Notes: generated from the letters alone by a model not told the origin. 64,000 nucleotides of DNA from Angelakisella sp. (GCA_020025195.1 JAHHSN010000001.1:52532-116531), one strand, 5' to 3'. Shown: positions 17,014 to 27,359, numbered from the stretch's first letter. Program-made: numbers and translations.

Positions 17014-20000
17014 ATGAAGCTCAAAGCGGTGGAACTGCAGGGATTCAAATCCTTTCCCGACCGTACCAAGCTGACCTTTGACGACGGCATCACGGTGATC
17101 GTCGGCCCCAACGGCAGCGGAAAGAGCAACATCAGCGACGCAATCAAATGGGTGTTCGGTGAGCAGTCGGTCAAGAGTCTGCGCGGCACCAAAATGGAGG
17201 ATGTCATTTTTACAGGCTCGGTCTCCCGTAAGCCAACCGGTTTTGCGTGGGTCAGCCTTTTTATTGATAATACCGATCGCAGCATCGACGTGGATTCCGA
17301 TGAGGTCATCCTTACCCGTCGGCTCTATCGCAGCGGGGAAAGCGAATACCGAATCAACAATAACCCGGTGCGGCTGAGAGACCTGAATGAGCTCTTTATG
17401 GACACCGGTCTCGGACGGGACGGCTATTCCGTTATTGAGCAGGGGAAAATCGCCGAGATTGTGAGTACCAAAAGCACCCAGCGGCGTGAGATTTTTGAGG
17501 AGGCCGCGGGAATTTCCAAGTTCCGCCACCGCAAAACCGAAGCGGAGCGCAAGCTCCTGCAGGCGGAGGACAATCTGGTCCGCCTTCGTGACATCATGGG
17601 GGAACTGGAAGGCCGAGTCGGCCCCCTCAGGGTGCAGGCGGAAAAGGCGAAGCAGTATCTTGTCCTTGCGGAGGAGCGCAAGACCCTGGAGGTCAGTCTC
17701 TGGCTCTTGAATCTTGAAAAACTGCGCGTTCTCATTAGGGAGCAGGAGGATAAGCTGCTCCTTGCCGAAAACGACCGCAACACCTCCGCCAGAAAGATGG
17801 AGGAGATCGAGGCTTCGCTCAGAGAAATCTCCGAAAAGATGCAGGACGCGGCGGCGTTTATCGAGCGAAAGCGCGGCGCCATTCGGGAAATCGAGGAGCG
17901 GGTCGGACAGGATAAGGTCGATTCCGCGGTCAGGAAAAACAATCTGGAGCATAATAAGGAAAAGATCGCCGGCATCGATCGGGAGCTTGAGGAGAGCAGC
18001 ATCTCCGGCAGTGCTCTGGAGGAACGCCTTGCGGAGCTTGGAAAAGCGCTTTCCGAAAAGGAAACCGAACTTCATGAAAGCCAGGCGGTGATCACCGCCG
18101 AACAGGAGGCATTGGAGGAAAAACGGCGGGAGGAAAACCGCGTTAAGACCGAGCGCCAGTCTCTCCTCCTGCAAAGGGAGGAGCTGAGGCAGAAGCTCCA
18201 CCGGGAGGAAATCTCCGGTGAGACGGCCGGCTCTCTGGCGGAGGACCTTGCCGAACGGCTCAAATCCCTTAGGGAGCAGGCCAAGGACAAGGACGAGAAC
18301 CTTGCGAGACAAAAGGAAGAGCTTGCGGAGCATGAGGCCTTTGCCGCGGAGCTTGACGAAAAGCTGGAAGGGCTCAAAAACAGCAAGAACGGCTACGCCT
18401 TTAAGTATAATTCCCGTGTTGCCAAGCTGAGCGAGATGGAGGAGCGCCGCTCTGCGCTGGACCGTCAGGCAGGGGAGAAGCTGCAGAGGGCGAAGGTTTT
18501 GGGCGATCTTGAGCGCAATCTGGAAAACTTTAACCAGAGCGTCCGCCTCATCATGAAGCAGGCGGAAGCCGGTGCCCTCAGGGGGATCATCGGACCGGTT
18601 TCCTCTCTCATCAAAACCGACAACAGGTACGCCTCCGCGGTGGAAATTTCCCTCGGCGGCGCCATTCAGAATATTGTCACCAGCGACGAAGGCGCCGCAA
18701 AACGCGCCATCGCCTTCCTCCGGGAAAGAAAGGGCGGCCGCGCCACCTTCCTGCCCCTCACCAATATGAAACCTAACCCCATCAGGGAGGCGTCACTGGC
18801 CTCCATGGGCGGGTATGTGGGGCTGGCGAGCGAGCTTGTCACCTGTGACAGCAAATACCGCGGCGTCATTGATTATCTTTTGGCCCGTACCATCGTGGCG
18901 GAGGATCTCGACGCCGCCACCGCCATTGCGAAGTCCTTCCAGCACCGCTACCGTGTGGTCACGCTGGATGGGCAGGTCGTCAACGCGGGCGGTTCCATGA
19001 CCGGCGGTTCCGTCAATAAGAACGCATCTATCTTGAGCCGCCGCGGCGAGATTGAGACCCTGAGCCGTGAGGCCAAGGCGCTGGTGGAAAAGTCGGACGC
19101 TCTGGAGGAGGAAATGAAAACCCTTCGACAGGAAGCAGAGACCATCAAAGCCACCATGGACGGCATCGAGGCGGAGGAAAAAACGGCGGGAGAGGATCTC
19201 CTCAGGGTCAATACTCTCCTGGGACAGCTTCGCAGCAATGTGGCGGAAAGTGAGCGCATCAGCGAGGAGGCCCTGGCGGAATTTGACCGTCTGACCGCCC
19301 GGGTGGAGGAGCTTAAAAATCAGAAACTTTCCGCTGCCCAGACTATGAAGACTCTGGAACAGGAAACGGAACAGCTGTCCATTACGATCGAAAGCCTTTT
19401 GGAACAGGCGTCTCTCCTCACCGGAGAAATCGCCGACTCCTCTGAGGCGCTTACCCAGAAGCAGCTTGCCTTTATTGCTCTCCAGAAGGACAGAGACAGC
19501 CTTACCGATCAGAAAGAACGCATGAACGAGCAGAAGAACGATTCCGCCGGCCATACTGCGGCACTCCGGGCGCAGCGTGAGGCGCTCCTTAGGGAAAATG
19601 AGGAGACCGAACGGGTGATCGAGGAGCTGGAGCGGAGGACCTCCGATTCCGGCGACGAGACCCGGCGCCTTCAGGAGGAGATCGCCGAGACCCAGAACGC
19701 CGTTCTTTCCCTTGAGGCGCGGGAGACCGCTCTTAGGACGGAGGACCGTGAGACGATCGCTCTGCACGAGGCTTCCACCGCGGAGATCACCCGTCTTAAG
19801 GATAAGATGAACGGTTACACGGAGCAGCAGAACTCCATTTTCAGCAAGATGTGGGATGAATACGAGCTGACCCGTACCGACGCGGCGGCGGTCGCCATTC
19901 CTTTGGAGCATCCGGAGGCCAGCCAAAAGCGCCTCGCGGAACTTAAAAGCAAGATCCGATCCCTCGGCAGCGTGAATGTCGCCGCCATTGATGAATTCAA

Positions 20001-20589
20001 AGAGGTATCGGAGCGCTACTATTTCCTCAAGGAGCAAATCGACGACGCGGAGACCTCCAAGAAGGAGCTTACCAAGCTCATTGCCGATCTCACGGCGGAA
20101 ATGAGCATCATATTTAAGGACCGCTTCGAGAGCATCAACCGGCACTTTGCCGAGATCTTTAAGGAGCTGTTCGGCGGCGGACACGCGGCGCTCACGCTGT
20201 CCGACCCGACCGACCCTCTGGAGACCGGCATCGACATCACCGTTCAGCCTCCCGGAAAGATCATCAAGAGCCTCAGCTCCCTTTCGGGCGGCGAGCAGGC
20301 GTTTGTTGCAATCTGCATCTATTTTGCCATCCTCAAGGTCAATCCCGCGCCCTTTGTCCTCATCGATGAGATCGAGGCGGCGCTGGATGACGTCAATGTC
20401 AGCAAGTTCGCGGCGTATCTCCACCGAATGACCGATCACACCCAGTTCATCTCCATTACGCACCGCCGCGGTACGATGGAGGAAGGGGATGTGCTGTACG
20501 GTGTGACGATGGAGGAGGAGGGCGTCTCCAAGCTGCTGCGGCTCAATGTCGCGGAGATGGAGAAGAAATTCCTCGGAAGTTTAAGTTAA
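17014..20589 (+). CDS. smc: Chromosome segregation ATPase SMC
   Basis: Condensin core that organises and segregates the chromosome with ScpA and ScpB. The 1191-residue length is typical. N-terminal ATPase half: FKSFPDRTKLTF and Walker A VGPNGSGKSNISDAIKWV. Long coiled coil about 170-510. Hinge about 515-670, with GAIQNIVTSDEGAAKRAI and the Gly-rich VNAGGSMTGGSV. Second coiled coil to about 1010. C-terminal half with signature LSGGEQAFVAI and Walker B FVLIDEIEAALDD. The ATG at 17014 follows AAGGAGGTG closely; the upstream GTG at 16984 has no such site. Confidence 0.98.
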   Translation: MKLKAVELQGFKSFPDRTKLTFDDGITVIVGPNGSGKSNISDAIKWVFGEQSVKSLRGTKMEDVIFTGSVSRKPTGFAWVSLFIDNTDRSIDVDSDEVILTRRLYRSGESEYRINNNPVRLRDLNELFMDTGLGRDGYSVIEQGKIAEIVSTKSTQRREIFEEAAGISKFRHRKTEAERKLLQAEDNLVRLRDIMGELEGRVGPLRVQAEKAKQYLVLAEERKTLEVSLWLLNLEKLRVLIREQEDKLLLAENDRNTSARKMEEIEASLREISEKMQDAAAFIERKRGAIREIEERVGQDKVDSAVRKNNLEHNKEKIAGIDRELEESSISGSALEERLAELGKALSEKETELHESQAVITAEQEALEEKRREENRVKTERQSLLLQREELRQKLHREEISGETAGSLAEDLAERLKSLREQAKDKDENLARQKEELAEHEAFAAELDEKLEGLKNSKNGYAFKYNSRVAKLSEMEERRSALDRQAGEKLQRAKVLGDLERNLENFNQSVRLIMKQAEAGALRGIIGPVSSLIKTDNRYASAVEISLGGAIQNIVTSDEGAAKRAIAFLRERKGGRATFLPLTNMKPNPIREASLASMGGYVGLASELVTCDSKYRGVIDYLLARTIVAEDLDAATAIAKSFQHRYRVVTLDGQVVNAGGSMTGGSVNKNASILSRRGEIETLSREAKALVEKSDALEEEMKTLRQEAETIKATMDGIEAEEKTAGEDLLRVNTLLGQLRSNVAESERISEEALAEFDRLTARVEELKNQKLSAAQTMKTLEQETEQLSITIESLLEQASLLTGEIADSSEALTQKQLAFIALQKDRDSLTDQKERMNEQKNDSAGHTAALRAQREALLRENEETERVIEELERRTSDSGDETRRLQEEIAETQNAVLSLEARETALRTEDRETIALHEASTAEITRLKDKMNGYTEQQNSIFSKMWDEYELTRTDAAAVAIPLEHPEASQKRLAELKSKIRSLGSVNVAAIDEFKEVSERYYFLKEQIDDAETSKKELTKLIADLTAEMSIIFKDRFESINRHFAEIFKELFGGGHAALTLSDPTDPLETGIDITVQPPGKIIKSLSSLSGGEQAFVAICIYFAILKVNPAPFVLIDEIEAALDDVNVSKFAAYLHRMTDHTQFISITHRRGTMEEGDVLYGVTMEEEGVSKLLRLNVAEMEKKFLGSLS

Positions 20590-20598
20590 GGAGTAACT

Positions 20599-21504
20599 AT
20601 GGGATTTTTCGATATTTTTAAGAGAAGCGTCAAAAAGACCAAGCAGAATTTAAGTCTGGAGCTGGATGGCTTTTCCGGCAAGGTGACAGCGGATACCCTC
20701 GAGGAGCTGGAGGAAATCCTGATCCTCGCGGATGTCGGCGTTTCAACCGCCAGCAAGATCTCCTCCCGTCTCGGGGAGCGGATCAAGCGGAAAAGCATCG
20801 ACTCCTCGGAGCTGAGGGAAAAGCTCGCCGAGATCATCACCGAGTTCATGGAACCGGACGAACCGCTTCAGCTGGGAACCAAGCCCTCCGTCATCATGAT
20901 GGTCGGCGTCAATGGCGTCGGCAAGACCACCACCATCGGTAAGCTCGCGTATTCCCTCCAGAGCGAAGGGAAAAAAGTACTTCTCGGCGCGGCGGATACC
21001 TTCCGTGCGGCGGCCTCCGAGCAGCTCGATGTCTGGGCAAAGCGGGTCGGCTGTCAGATTGTAAAGCATACCGAGGGCGCGGACCCCGCGGCGGTGGTAT
21101 TTGATACCATCACGGCAGCAAAGGCACGCGGCATGGATGTGGTCATCTGTGATACGGCGGGACGGCTCCACACCAAGAAGAACCTGATGGAGGAGCTTTC
21201 CAAAATGAACCGTGTGCTGGAACGGGAGGCTCCCGGCTGTGATCGGGAAACACTCCTTGTTCTGGACGCCACCACCGGCCAGAACGGACTCAATCAGGCG
21301 CGGGAATTTGCCGAGGCCTGCGGCGTCACCGGTATCGTTCTCACCAAGCTCGACGGTACCGCCAAGGGCGGCGTCGCCATCGCCATCCGTGACCAGTTGG
21401 GGCTTCCCATCAAGTATGTCGGAACCGGTGAGAGCATTGAGGACCTGACTCCCTTTTCCGCACGGGATTTTGCGCGGGCATTACTGTTTGACGAGGAAGA
21501 ATAA
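20599..21504 (+). CDS. ftsY: FtsY, signal recognition particle receptor
   Basis: Docks SRP-ribosome complexes at the membrane for co-translational insertion. The 301-residue protein has an N-terminal helical N domain and an NG GTPase core with GVNGVGKTTTIGKLA (P-loop), DTFRAAASEQL, VICDTAGR and TKLDGTAKGG. The acidic A domain is very short, as is usual in Firmicutes. It lies 9 bases after smc. Confidence 0.97.
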   Translation: MGFFDIFKRSVKKTKQNLSLELDGFSGKVTADTLEELEEILILADVGVSTASKISSRLGERIKRKSIDSSELREKLAEIITEFMEPDEPLQLGTKPSVIMMVGVNGVGKTTTIGKLAYSLQSEGKKVLLGAADTFRAAASEQLDVWAKRVGCQIVKHTEGADPAAVVFDTITAAKARGMDVVICDTAGRLHTKKNLMEELSKMNRVLEREAPGCDRETLLVLDATTGQNGLNQAREFAEACGVTGIVLTKLDGTAKGGVAIAIRDQLGLPIKYVGTGESIEDLTPFSARDFARALLFDEEE

Positions 21505-21506
21505 TC

Positions 21507-22115
21507 ATGTATTTTATTTTAGCGACCGGCAACCCGCATAAGGTGGAGGAAGTCCGGCGAATCCTGGAGCCGCTCTATATTGATATCGTGCCCCAGAGCG
21601 AGATCTGCCCGGACCTGGAGCCGGAGGAGACCGGTTCCACCTTTGCGGAAAACGCCGAGATCAAGGCGCGTGCCATCTATGAGGCGACGGGCATTCCCAC
21701 CATCGCGGATGATTCCGGCCTTGCGGTGGATGCCCTCGCGGGGGCACCCGGCATCTACTCCGCCCGTTACGCGGGGGAGCAGGGCAACTCAAGAAAAAAC
21801 AACGAAAAGCTTCTCCGGGAGCTTTCCGAGGTTCCCGAAGAAAAGAGAACGGCGCGCTTTATCTGTTCGGTCTGCGTCTGCTTCTCTGAGGATGACATCC
21901 TGCACTGCGAGGGCTGCTGTGAGGGTGCTATCGCGCGAGAATACCACGGCGACAACGGCTTCGGCTATGACCCGCTTTTCATGGTGGGGGAGAGGAGCTT
22001 CGCTGAGCTTTCCGGAGAGGAAAAAGATAAAGTAAGCCACAGAGGAAACGCCCTGCGGAAGCTGGCGGCGCTTCTCAAAGAAAGAAAGGAAAACGAGCAG
22101 AATGTTGGATTCTAA
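21507..22115 (+). CDS. rdgB: XTP/dITP pyrophosphatase (RdgB/Ham1 family)
   Basis: Hydrolyses non-canonical purine NTPs such as XTP, dITP and ITP to monophosphates, keeping deaminated bases out of nucleic acids. The 202-residue protein carries LATGNPHKVEEV (P-loop-like start), TFAENAEIKARA, ADDSGLAVDALAGAPGIYSA and GFGYDPLF, then SHRGNALRKL. The start is 2 bases after ftsY. It overlaps the next gene by 14 bases. Confidence 0.96.
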   Translation: MYFILATGNPHKVEEVRRILEPLYIDIVPQSEICPDLEPEETGSTFAENAEIKARAIYEATGIPTIADDSGLAVDALAGAPGIYSARYAGEQGNSRKNNEKLLRELSEVPEEKRTARFICSVCVCFSEDDILHCEGCCEGAIAREYHGDNGFGYDPLFMVGERSFAELSGEEKDKVSHRGNALRKLAALLKERKENEQNVGF

Positions 22116-22389
22116 AACCAGAGCAAAATTACGTTCCCTTGCCAATCAGATGGAAACGATCCTGCAGGTGGGAAAAAACGGAATCGGTGAGGCACTTATT
22201 AAACAGGTAGATGATGCTCTCACTGCACGGGAAATGATCAAGCTTTCCGTTCTGGAGACCGCGCCCGACGCCCCCAAGGATACGGCGGCAGCGTTGGCAG
22301 AAGCGGTCGGCTGCGAAGTCGTACAGGTGGTCGGCAGAAAGATGACCCTCTATCGGAAGAACCCCGAAAAAACGATTATTGAACTTTAA
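22102..22389 (+). CDS. yhbY: YhbY/YqeI-family RNA-binding protein (CRM domain)
   Basis: A 95-residue single CRM-domain protein; the family associates with pre-50S ribosomal particles. It carries ILQVGKNGIGEALIKQVDDA, the GxxG-type RNA-binding loop and the typical C-terminal VVGRKMTLYRKN. In B. subtilis the homologue yqeI also lies next to nadD and yqeK, the same order as here. Confidence 0.93.
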   Translation: MLDSKTRAKLRSLANQMETILQVGKNGIGEALIKQVDDALTAREMIKLSVLETAPDAPKDTAAALAEAVGCEVVQVVGRKMTLYRKNPEKTIIEL

Positions 22390-22407
22390 GCACCCGGAGG
22401 GATCACG

Positions 22408-23019
22408 TTGAAACACATCGGCTTTTATGGAGGGACCTTCAATCCCATCCATCTCGGTCATGTCGGCGTCTGCCGCACGGCGGTGGAACAGTTGCGCCTG
22501 GATCGGCTCTATCTGACGCCCACCTTTGTGCCCCCGCACAAGGCAGCGCCGGATCTTGCCCCGGGGGAGGATCGGCTGGAGATGTGTCGTCTCGCCGTCC
22601 GGGAGATCCCGGAGGTCGTGGTGGATGACTATGAACTCCGCCGGGAAGGGATCAGCTATACCATCCTGACCCTGCGGCGCTTGCGGGAGGTCTTCCCGGA
22701 GGATGAGATCTACCTCATCATGGGAACCGATAACTTCCTTACCTTTGAACTTTGGCGGGATTGGCGGGAAATCGGTAAAATCGCAACGCTGGCCGTCGCC
22801 TCCCGGGAGGAGGATGACAGCGAGGCACTCTGCCGCAAGGCACAGCTCCTCCTTGACGAGGATATTCACACGGTGTTCCTGAAAAATGAGGTGAGGGTCA
22901 TCTCCTCCACCGAGATCCGTAAGAAGCTGAAGGCCGGGGAGGAGAGCAATCTGCTTCCGTCCGCGGTCATGGAATACATTAAAGGGAATGAGCTTTACAG
23001 GGGAGGCAGCAAGAAATGA
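22408..23019 (+). CDS. nadD: Nicotinate-nucleotide adenylyltransferase
   Basis: Adenylylates nicotinate mononucleotide to deamido-NAD in NAD synthesis. The 203-residue protein has the nucleotidyltransferase motif GFYGGTFNPIHLGHVG at the N terminus and ISSTEIRKKLKAGE (ISxTxxR motif) near the C terminus. The TTG start at 22408 follows CCGGAGGG. It overlaps yqeK by 4 bases. Confidence 0.97.
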   Translation: MKHIGFYGGTFNPIHLGHVGVCRTAVEQLRLDRLYLTPTFVPPHKAAPDLAPGEDRLEMCRLAVREIPEVVVDDYELRREGISYTILTLRRLREVFPEDEIYLIMGTDNFLTFELWRDWREIGKIATLAVASREEDDSEALCRKAQLLLDEDIHTVFLKNEVRVISSTEIRKKLKAGEESNLLPSAVMEYIKGNELYRGGSKK

Positions 23020-23579
23020 CACCGGAAGAAATGAGAACAAGGCTCCGCACCCATCTGGGAGACCGCCGTTTTGAGCATTCGCTCGCGGTGGAGCGGGAAG
23101 CGGTTCGTCTGGCGGAGCATTACGGGGAGGACCCCGAAAAAGCGGCGGTTGCGGGACTTCTCCATGATTGCCGAAAGGAGCTTTCCCTGGAGGATGCGTT
23201 GCAAATCATCCGTCAAAGTGATATAATGACTGACATCGTTTTTGAGACACAGCCGGGGCTGATCCACGGCTTTGCGGCATCGGTCACCCTTTCGGAATTC
23301 GGTGTTTCCGATCCCGATATTATCAATGCCGTGCGGTACCACACAGTGGCCCGCGCCCATATGTCCCGTCTGGAGATGATCGTCTTTCTGGCGGATCTCA
23401 CCGCCGAGGGGCGGGATTACCCCGATGTGGAGGAGATGCGCGAGGCCGCGATGTGCTCTTTGGAGGAGGGAATGCGCTACGCGCTCCGCTATACCATGGG
23501 GATGCTCATCGGCAAGGGCCGGCCGATCTGCCGGGAAACCTGGGAAGCTTATAATTATTATTTTGGCTTAAAAAAGTAG
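23016..23579 (+). CDS. yqeK: YqeK-family HD-domain nucleotidase (Ap4A hydrolase type)
   Basis: A 187-residue HD-superfamily protein. The metal-binding HD signature appears as FEHSLAVEREAV and LLHDCRKEL, with a later YHTVARAHMSRLEMIVFLAD. Members of this family symmetrically hydrolyse diadenosine tetraphosphate to ADP. The nadD-yqeK-rsfS order is highly conserved in Firmicutes. The start ATG overlaps the nadD stop. Confidence 0.92.
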   Translation: MTPEEMRTRLRTHLGDRRFEHSLAVEREAVRLAEHYGEDPEKAAVAGLLHDCRKELSLEDALQIIRQSDIMTDIVFETQPGLIHGFAASVTLSEFGVSDPDIINAVRYHTVARAHMSRLEMIVFLADLTAEGRDYPDVEEMREAAMCSLEEGMRYALRYTMGMLIGKGRPICRETWEAYNYYFGLKK

Positions 23580-23588
23580 GAGGATATT

Positions 23589-23951
23589 ATGGAATCGAAA
23601 GAACTGGCTCTTGAGATCGCAAAGTTTCTCGACAGCAAAAAGGCGACCGATCTGGAGGTCATTCAGATCGGGGAGCTTACCACGATCGGCGATTATTTCG
23701 TGATCGCCACCGCTTCCAATACCGTTATGGTGAAGGCCCTCTGCGATGATCTGGATGAGTATCTGGGCAAGACCCGTGGAATTTCTCCCAAGAGGATCGA
23801 GGGACGCTCCACCGGTCAATGGATCCTCCTTGACTATCGGGATGTCATCGTGCACATTTTCTATACTGATACCCGAGACTATTACGGCATCGACCGTGTT
23901 TGGGCGGACGCGCCGCGTCTTGACCTTACCGATATCCTGATGCCCGGCTAA
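23589..23951 (+). CDS. rsfS: Ribosomal silencing factor RsfS
   Basis: Binds ribosomal protein uL14 and blocks subunit joining when nutrients are scarce. It is 120 residues, normal for the family. Signature segments: DLEVIQIGELTTIGDYFVIA, RIEGRSTGQWILLDY and VIVHIF. It lies 9 bases after yqeK with a good AGGAGG. Confidence 0.95.
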   Translation: MESKELALEIAKFLDSKKATDLEVIQIGELTTIGDYFVIATASNTVMVKALCDDLDEYLGKTRGISPKRIEGRSTGQWILLDYRDVIVHIFYTDTRDYYGIDRVWADAPRLDLTDILMPG

Positions 23952-23982
23952 TGTGTGAATTAAACTGTTGGAGGTTTTTAAG

Positions 23983-26388
23983 GTGAAATATAATTTTAAG
24001 GAGATCGAGGCCAAGTGGCAGAAGAAGTGGGACGACGCCCACGTCTTCGAAGCCACCACCGATTACTCTAAGCCCAAGTATTACCCTCTCGTTGAGTTTC
24101 CGTATCCCTCCGGCCAGGGCCTGCATGTCGGCCATCCCCGCTCCTATACCGCGCTTGATATCGTTGCAAGAAAGCGCCGGATGCAGGGCTATAATGTGCT
24201 GTATCCCATGGGCTGGGATGCGTTCGGTCTGCCGACTGAAAACTTCGCGATGAAGAACCACATCCACCCCGAGATCGTGACGCGCAACAACGTGGCCCAT
24301 TTTAAGCAGCAGCTCAAAGCGCTCGGTCTTTCCTTTGACTGGAGCCGCGAGGTCAACACTACCGACCCCAGCTACTACAAGTGGACCCAGTGGATCTTCC
24401 TGCAGCTCTTCAAGAAGGGGCTGGCCTATAAGAAGGAGATGTCCGTCAACTGGTGCACCTCCTGCAAGTGCGTCCTCGCCAATGAGGAGGTCGTGAACGG
24501 TGTCTGCGAGCGCTGCGGCAGCGAGGTCGTTCGTAAGGTCAAGAGCCAGTGGATGCTGAAGATCACCGAATACGCCCAGCGTCTCATTGATGATTTGGAT
24601 GACGTCAATTATCTGGAGCGCGTCAAGTCCTCCCAGATCAACTGGATTGGGCGCTCCACCGGCGCCGAGGTCTCCTTTGATACCACCGCCGGCGATGAGA
24701 TGCTCATTTATACCACCCGCCCGGATACCCTTTACGGCGTGACTTACATGGTAATGAGCCCGGAGCATCCCTATCTGGAAAAATGGGCGGACAAAATCAC
24801 CAATATGGACGAGATCCACGCTTATCAGGACGAGGCGGCGCATAAGTCCGACTTCGAGCGCACCGAGCTTGCCAAGGACAAGACCGGCGTCCGCATTGAG
24901 GGCGTTCATGCCATCAACCCCGTCAATGAGAAGGAAATCCCGATCTTTGTTTCCGATTACGTCCTCATGTCCTACGGCACCGGCGCCATTATGGCGGTTC
25001 CCGGACATGATACCCGTGACTGGGAGTTCGCGAAGAAATTCGGCCTTCCCATCATCGAGGTCGTCAAGGGCGGCGATGTGGAAAAGGAAGCCTATACCGC
25101 CTGCGAGACCGGTGTGATGGTCAATTCCGGGATGCTGGACGGCCTCTCGGTCGAGGAAGCCAAGAAGAAAATTATCGACTGGCTGCACGAGACGGGGAAG
25201 GGCACTCCAAAGGTGAACTACAAGCTCCGTGACTGGGTGTTCAGCCGTCAGAGATATTGGGGCGAGCCGATCCCGCTCGTCAAATGCCCCAAGTGCGGCT
25301 GGGTGCCGATCCCCGAGGAGGAGCTGCCGCTCGTCCTGCCGGAGATTGAATCCTATGAGCCTACCGATAACGGCGAGTCTCCGCTTGCAAAGCTGACCGA
25401 CTGGGTCAAGACCACCTGCCCCTGCTGCGGCGGTCCTGCCGAGCGGGAGACCGACACCATGCCGCAGTGGGCCGGCTCCTCCTGGTACTTCATGCGCTAC
25501 TGCGACCCCAAGAACGACAGCGTTCTCGCGGCCAAGGAAGCGCTGGATTACTGGCTCCCCGTCGACTGGTACAACGGCGGGATGGAGCATACCACCCTCC
25601 ATATGCTGTACTCCCGCTTCTGGCATAAGTTCCTCTATGATATCGGCGTGGTCTCCTGCAAGGAGCCCTATGCCAAGCGGACCAGCCACGGCATGATTCT
25701 CGGCGAAAACGGCGAGAAGATGAGTAAGTCCCGCGGCAACGTTGTCAACCCGGATGATGTCGTGGACAACTATGGCGCGGATACCCTGCGCCTTTACGAG
25801 ATGTTCATCGGCGACTTTGAAAAGACCGCTCCCTGGAACACGAATTCCATCCGCGGCGTCAAGCGCTTCCTGGAGCGTGTCGCGGGTCTCACCGAGATCA
25901 TGACCCCCGAGGAGGGCTATTCCAAGGAGCTGGAGAGCAGCTTCCACAAGATGATCAAAAAGGTTTCCGAGGATATCGAGGTCCTCAAGTTCAATACCGC
26001 CATCGCCACGATGATGTCCGTTCTCAATGAGATCACGGACAAGGGCCATGTGACCCGTGGCGAGCTTATGACCTTCATCACTCTGCTCAATCCCTTTGCG
26101 CCGCACCTCACCGAGGAAATGAACGAGCAGCTGGGCAACAAGACCATGCTCTGCAAGACACCTTGGCCGCAGTATGATCCCGCCAAGTGCGTGGATGAGT
26201 CGGTGGAGATCGCGGTGCAGGTCAACGGTAAGATCAAGGCCCGCATCACCGTTCCCTCCGGCATCGATCAGGACGCCGCGAAGGAGCTGGTCATGGCGAA
26301 CTCCACCGTTGCCGCCGCAGTCGAGGGCAAAACTGTTGTCAAGGAAATTTACGTCAAAGACAAGCTCTTTAATATCGTGGTGCGCTAA
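23983..26388 (+). CDS. leuS: Leucyl-tRNA synthetase
   Basis: A class I synthetase charging tRNA-Leu. It is 801 residues. [18 protein letters not shown] contains the HIGH-type motif (HVGH). [20 protein letters not shown] is a zinc-binding insert. The editing (CP1) domain lies about 220-410, with [19 protein letters not shown] is the KMSKS loop. The GTG start at 23983, 8 bases after GGAGG (23970-23974), is chosen over the TTG at 23968, which overlaps that site. I see no T-box leader; the upstream gap is only 31 bases. Confidence 0.97.
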   Translation: MKYNFKEIEAKWQKKWDDAHVFEATTDYSKPKYYPLVEFPYPSGQGLHVGHPRSYTALDIVARKRRMQGYNVLYPMGWDAFGLPTENFAMKNHIHPEIVTRNNVAHFKQQLKALGLSFDWSREVNTTDPSYYKWTQWIFLQLFKKGLAYKKEMSVNWCTSCKCVLANEEVVNGVCERCGSEVVRKVKSQWMLKITEYAQRLIDDLDDVNYLERVKSSQINWIGRSTGAEVSFDTTAGDEMLIYTTRPDTLYGVTYMVMSPEHPYLEKWADKITNMDEIHAYQDEAAHKSDFERTELAKDKTGVRIEGVHAINPVNEKEIPIFVSDYVLMSYGTGAIMAVPGHDTRDWEFAKKFGLPIIEVVKGGDVEKEAYTACETGVMVNSGMLDGLSVEEAKKKIIDWLHETGKGTPKVNYKLRDWVFSRQRYWGEPIPLVKCPKCGWVPIPEEELPLVLPEIESYEPTDNGESPLAKLTDWVKTTCPCCGGPAERETDTMPQWAGSSWYFMRYCDPKNDSVLAAKEALDYWLPVDWYNGGMEHTTLHMLYSRFWHKFLYDIGVVSCKEPYAKRTSHGMILGENGEKMSKSRGNVVNPDDVVDNYGADTLRLYEMFIGDFEKTAPWNTNSIRGVKRFLERVAGLTEIMTPEEGYSKELESSFHKMIKKVSEDIEVLKFNTAIATMMSVLNEITDKGHVTRGELMTFITLLNPFAPHLTEEMNEQLGNKTMLCKTPWPQYDPAKCVDESVEIAVQVNGKIKARITVPSGIDQDAAKELVMANSTVAAAVEGKTVVKEIYVKDKLFNIVVR

Positions 26389-26426
26389 AAAAGGTGAAAT
26401 ATCACAAGATATCCGCAGAAAAAGAC

Positions 26427-26456
26427 TTGACATAACAAAATAGCCTATTGTATAAT
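26427..26456 (+). promoter_or_regulatory. Near-consensus promoter of rpsU
   Basis: TTGACA (26427-26432), an 18-base spacer and TATAAT (26451-26456). Both hexamers are perfect; this is the strongest promoter seen in the window and suits a ribosomal-protein gene. Confidence 0.88.
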
Positions 26457-26518
26457 CTTAGTGTTATCCTATATTTGGGATATGACTCCAGCCGCATGGC
26501 GTAGGGAGGGAATAGTAA

Positions 26519-26695
26519 ATGGCAGAAATCAGAGTAAAAGATAACGAGTCGCTTGACAGTGCTCTCAGACGTTTTAAGCGTTCCTGCGCGAGATCTGGTG
26601 TCTTGGCGGAGGTTCGTAAGCGTGAGCATTATGAGAAGCCTTCTGTTCGTCGCAAGAAGAAGTCCGAGGCTGCTCGTAAGCGCAAGTTCAAGTAA
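26519..26695 (+). CDS. rpsU: Small ribosomal subunit protein bS21
   Basis: A 58-residue basic protein starting [20 protein letters not shown], with [20 protein letters not shown] and ending KRKFK, all diagnostic of S21. S21 sits near the anti-Shine-Dalgarno end of 16S rRNA and aids initiation. The Shine-Dalgarno is GGGAGGG (26504-26510), 8 bases before the ATG. Its own promoter and a strong terminator make it monocistronic. Confidence 0.97.
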   Translation: MAEIRVKDNESLDSALRRFKRSCARSGVLAEVRKREHYEKPSVRRKKKSEAARKRKFK

Positions 26696-26710
26696 TTCTT
26701 TTATGGCTCT

Positions 26711-26745
26711 AAGGCAGGCAGTACGTTTTGTGCTGTCTGCCTTTT
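26711..26745 (+). terminator. Terminator of rpsU
   Basis: AAGGCAGGCAGTAC (26711-26724) pairs with GTGCTGTCTGCCTT (26730-26743), 14 bp with two wobbles and a 5-base loop, then a short TT tail. Confidence 0.8.
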
Positions 26746-26790
26746 CCATTTGCGTAGGGGGATTCGCTCCTTTTCTTTTGGCGCGCTCTC

Positions 26791-26799
26791 TGGTATAAT
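26791..26799 (+). promoter_or_regulatory. Extended -10 promoter element ahead of yqeG
   Basis: TGGTATAAT at 26791-26799 is a TGn extended -10 with a perfect TATAAT. No clear -35 is present. It lies 45 bases before the gene start. Confidence 0.5.
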
Positions 26800-26843
26800 G
26801 GGAAATAGAAAAGCGACTCTGTAAGTAAGGATTGTGAAAATTT

Positions 26844-27359
26844 TTGAGCTTATTTTTACCGGACTTCGATTTTAGAAGGATCCATGAGATTCCGACGGAA
26901 TTTTTCAAAGAACGGGGCATCCATGTGCTGCTCCTGGATGTGGACAACACCCTTACCAAAGACAATAGCCAGGAGGTGAGCGAGGAGGTCGTCCTGTGGC
27001 TTGAGAAACAGAAGGCCGCGGGATTGCATCTATTCGTCCTTTCCAATAATGAGGAGGCGCGGGTGGCGCCCTTTGCCCACAAGCTGGGCCTTGACTATAT
27101 CGCAAAGGCGGGCAAGCCCAAGACCTCCCACCTCAAGGCCCGAATGGAGGCGCTTTCTGTGACCCCGGAGGAGACGGCGCTCATCGGAGACCAGCTTTTT
27201 ACCGATATCCTCTGCGGCAATCTCGGCGGCTGCACCACCATCCGGGTGGAGCCGTTCGCGCTGGAGGAGAGCCGGTTTTTCCGCATGAAGCGCTCCTTGG
27301 AGCGTCCTTTCCTGCGGCGGTATTTTAAGAGAAAAGAAAGGAAAGCGGGGGATCTCTGA
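26844..27359 (+). CDS. yqeG: YqeG-family HAD-IIIA phosphatase
   Basis: A 171-residue haloacid dehalogenase-type phosphatase. HAD motif I is LLLDVDNTLT (nucleophile and acid-base Asp). Motif II is FVLSNN, the motif III Lys is in AKAGKP, and motif IV is IGDQLFTDI. The physiological substrate of YqeG in bacteria is not settled; homology to mitochondrial phosphatidylglycerophosphate phosphatase is known. The TTG start at 26844 has a weak Shine-Dalgarno. It overlaps the next gene by 1 base (TGATG). Confidence 0.9.
   Translation: MSLFLPDFDFRRIHEIPTEFFKERGIHVLLLDVDNTLTKDNSQEVSEEVVLWLEKQKAAGLHLFVLSNNEEARVAPFAHKLGLDYIAKAGKPKTSHLKARMEALSVTPEETALIGDQLFTDILCGNLGGCTTIRVEPFALEESRFFRMKRSLERPFLRRYFKRKERKAGDL

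Noticed and set aside
23952..23982. T-box leader for leuS
   Set aside because: Only 31 bases separate rsfS and leuS, with no T-box or specifier structure.
23926..26433. 835-codon - strand frame opposite leuS
   Set aside because: It mirrors leuS exactly and lacks any domain; antisense open frames are common in GC-rich coding DNA.
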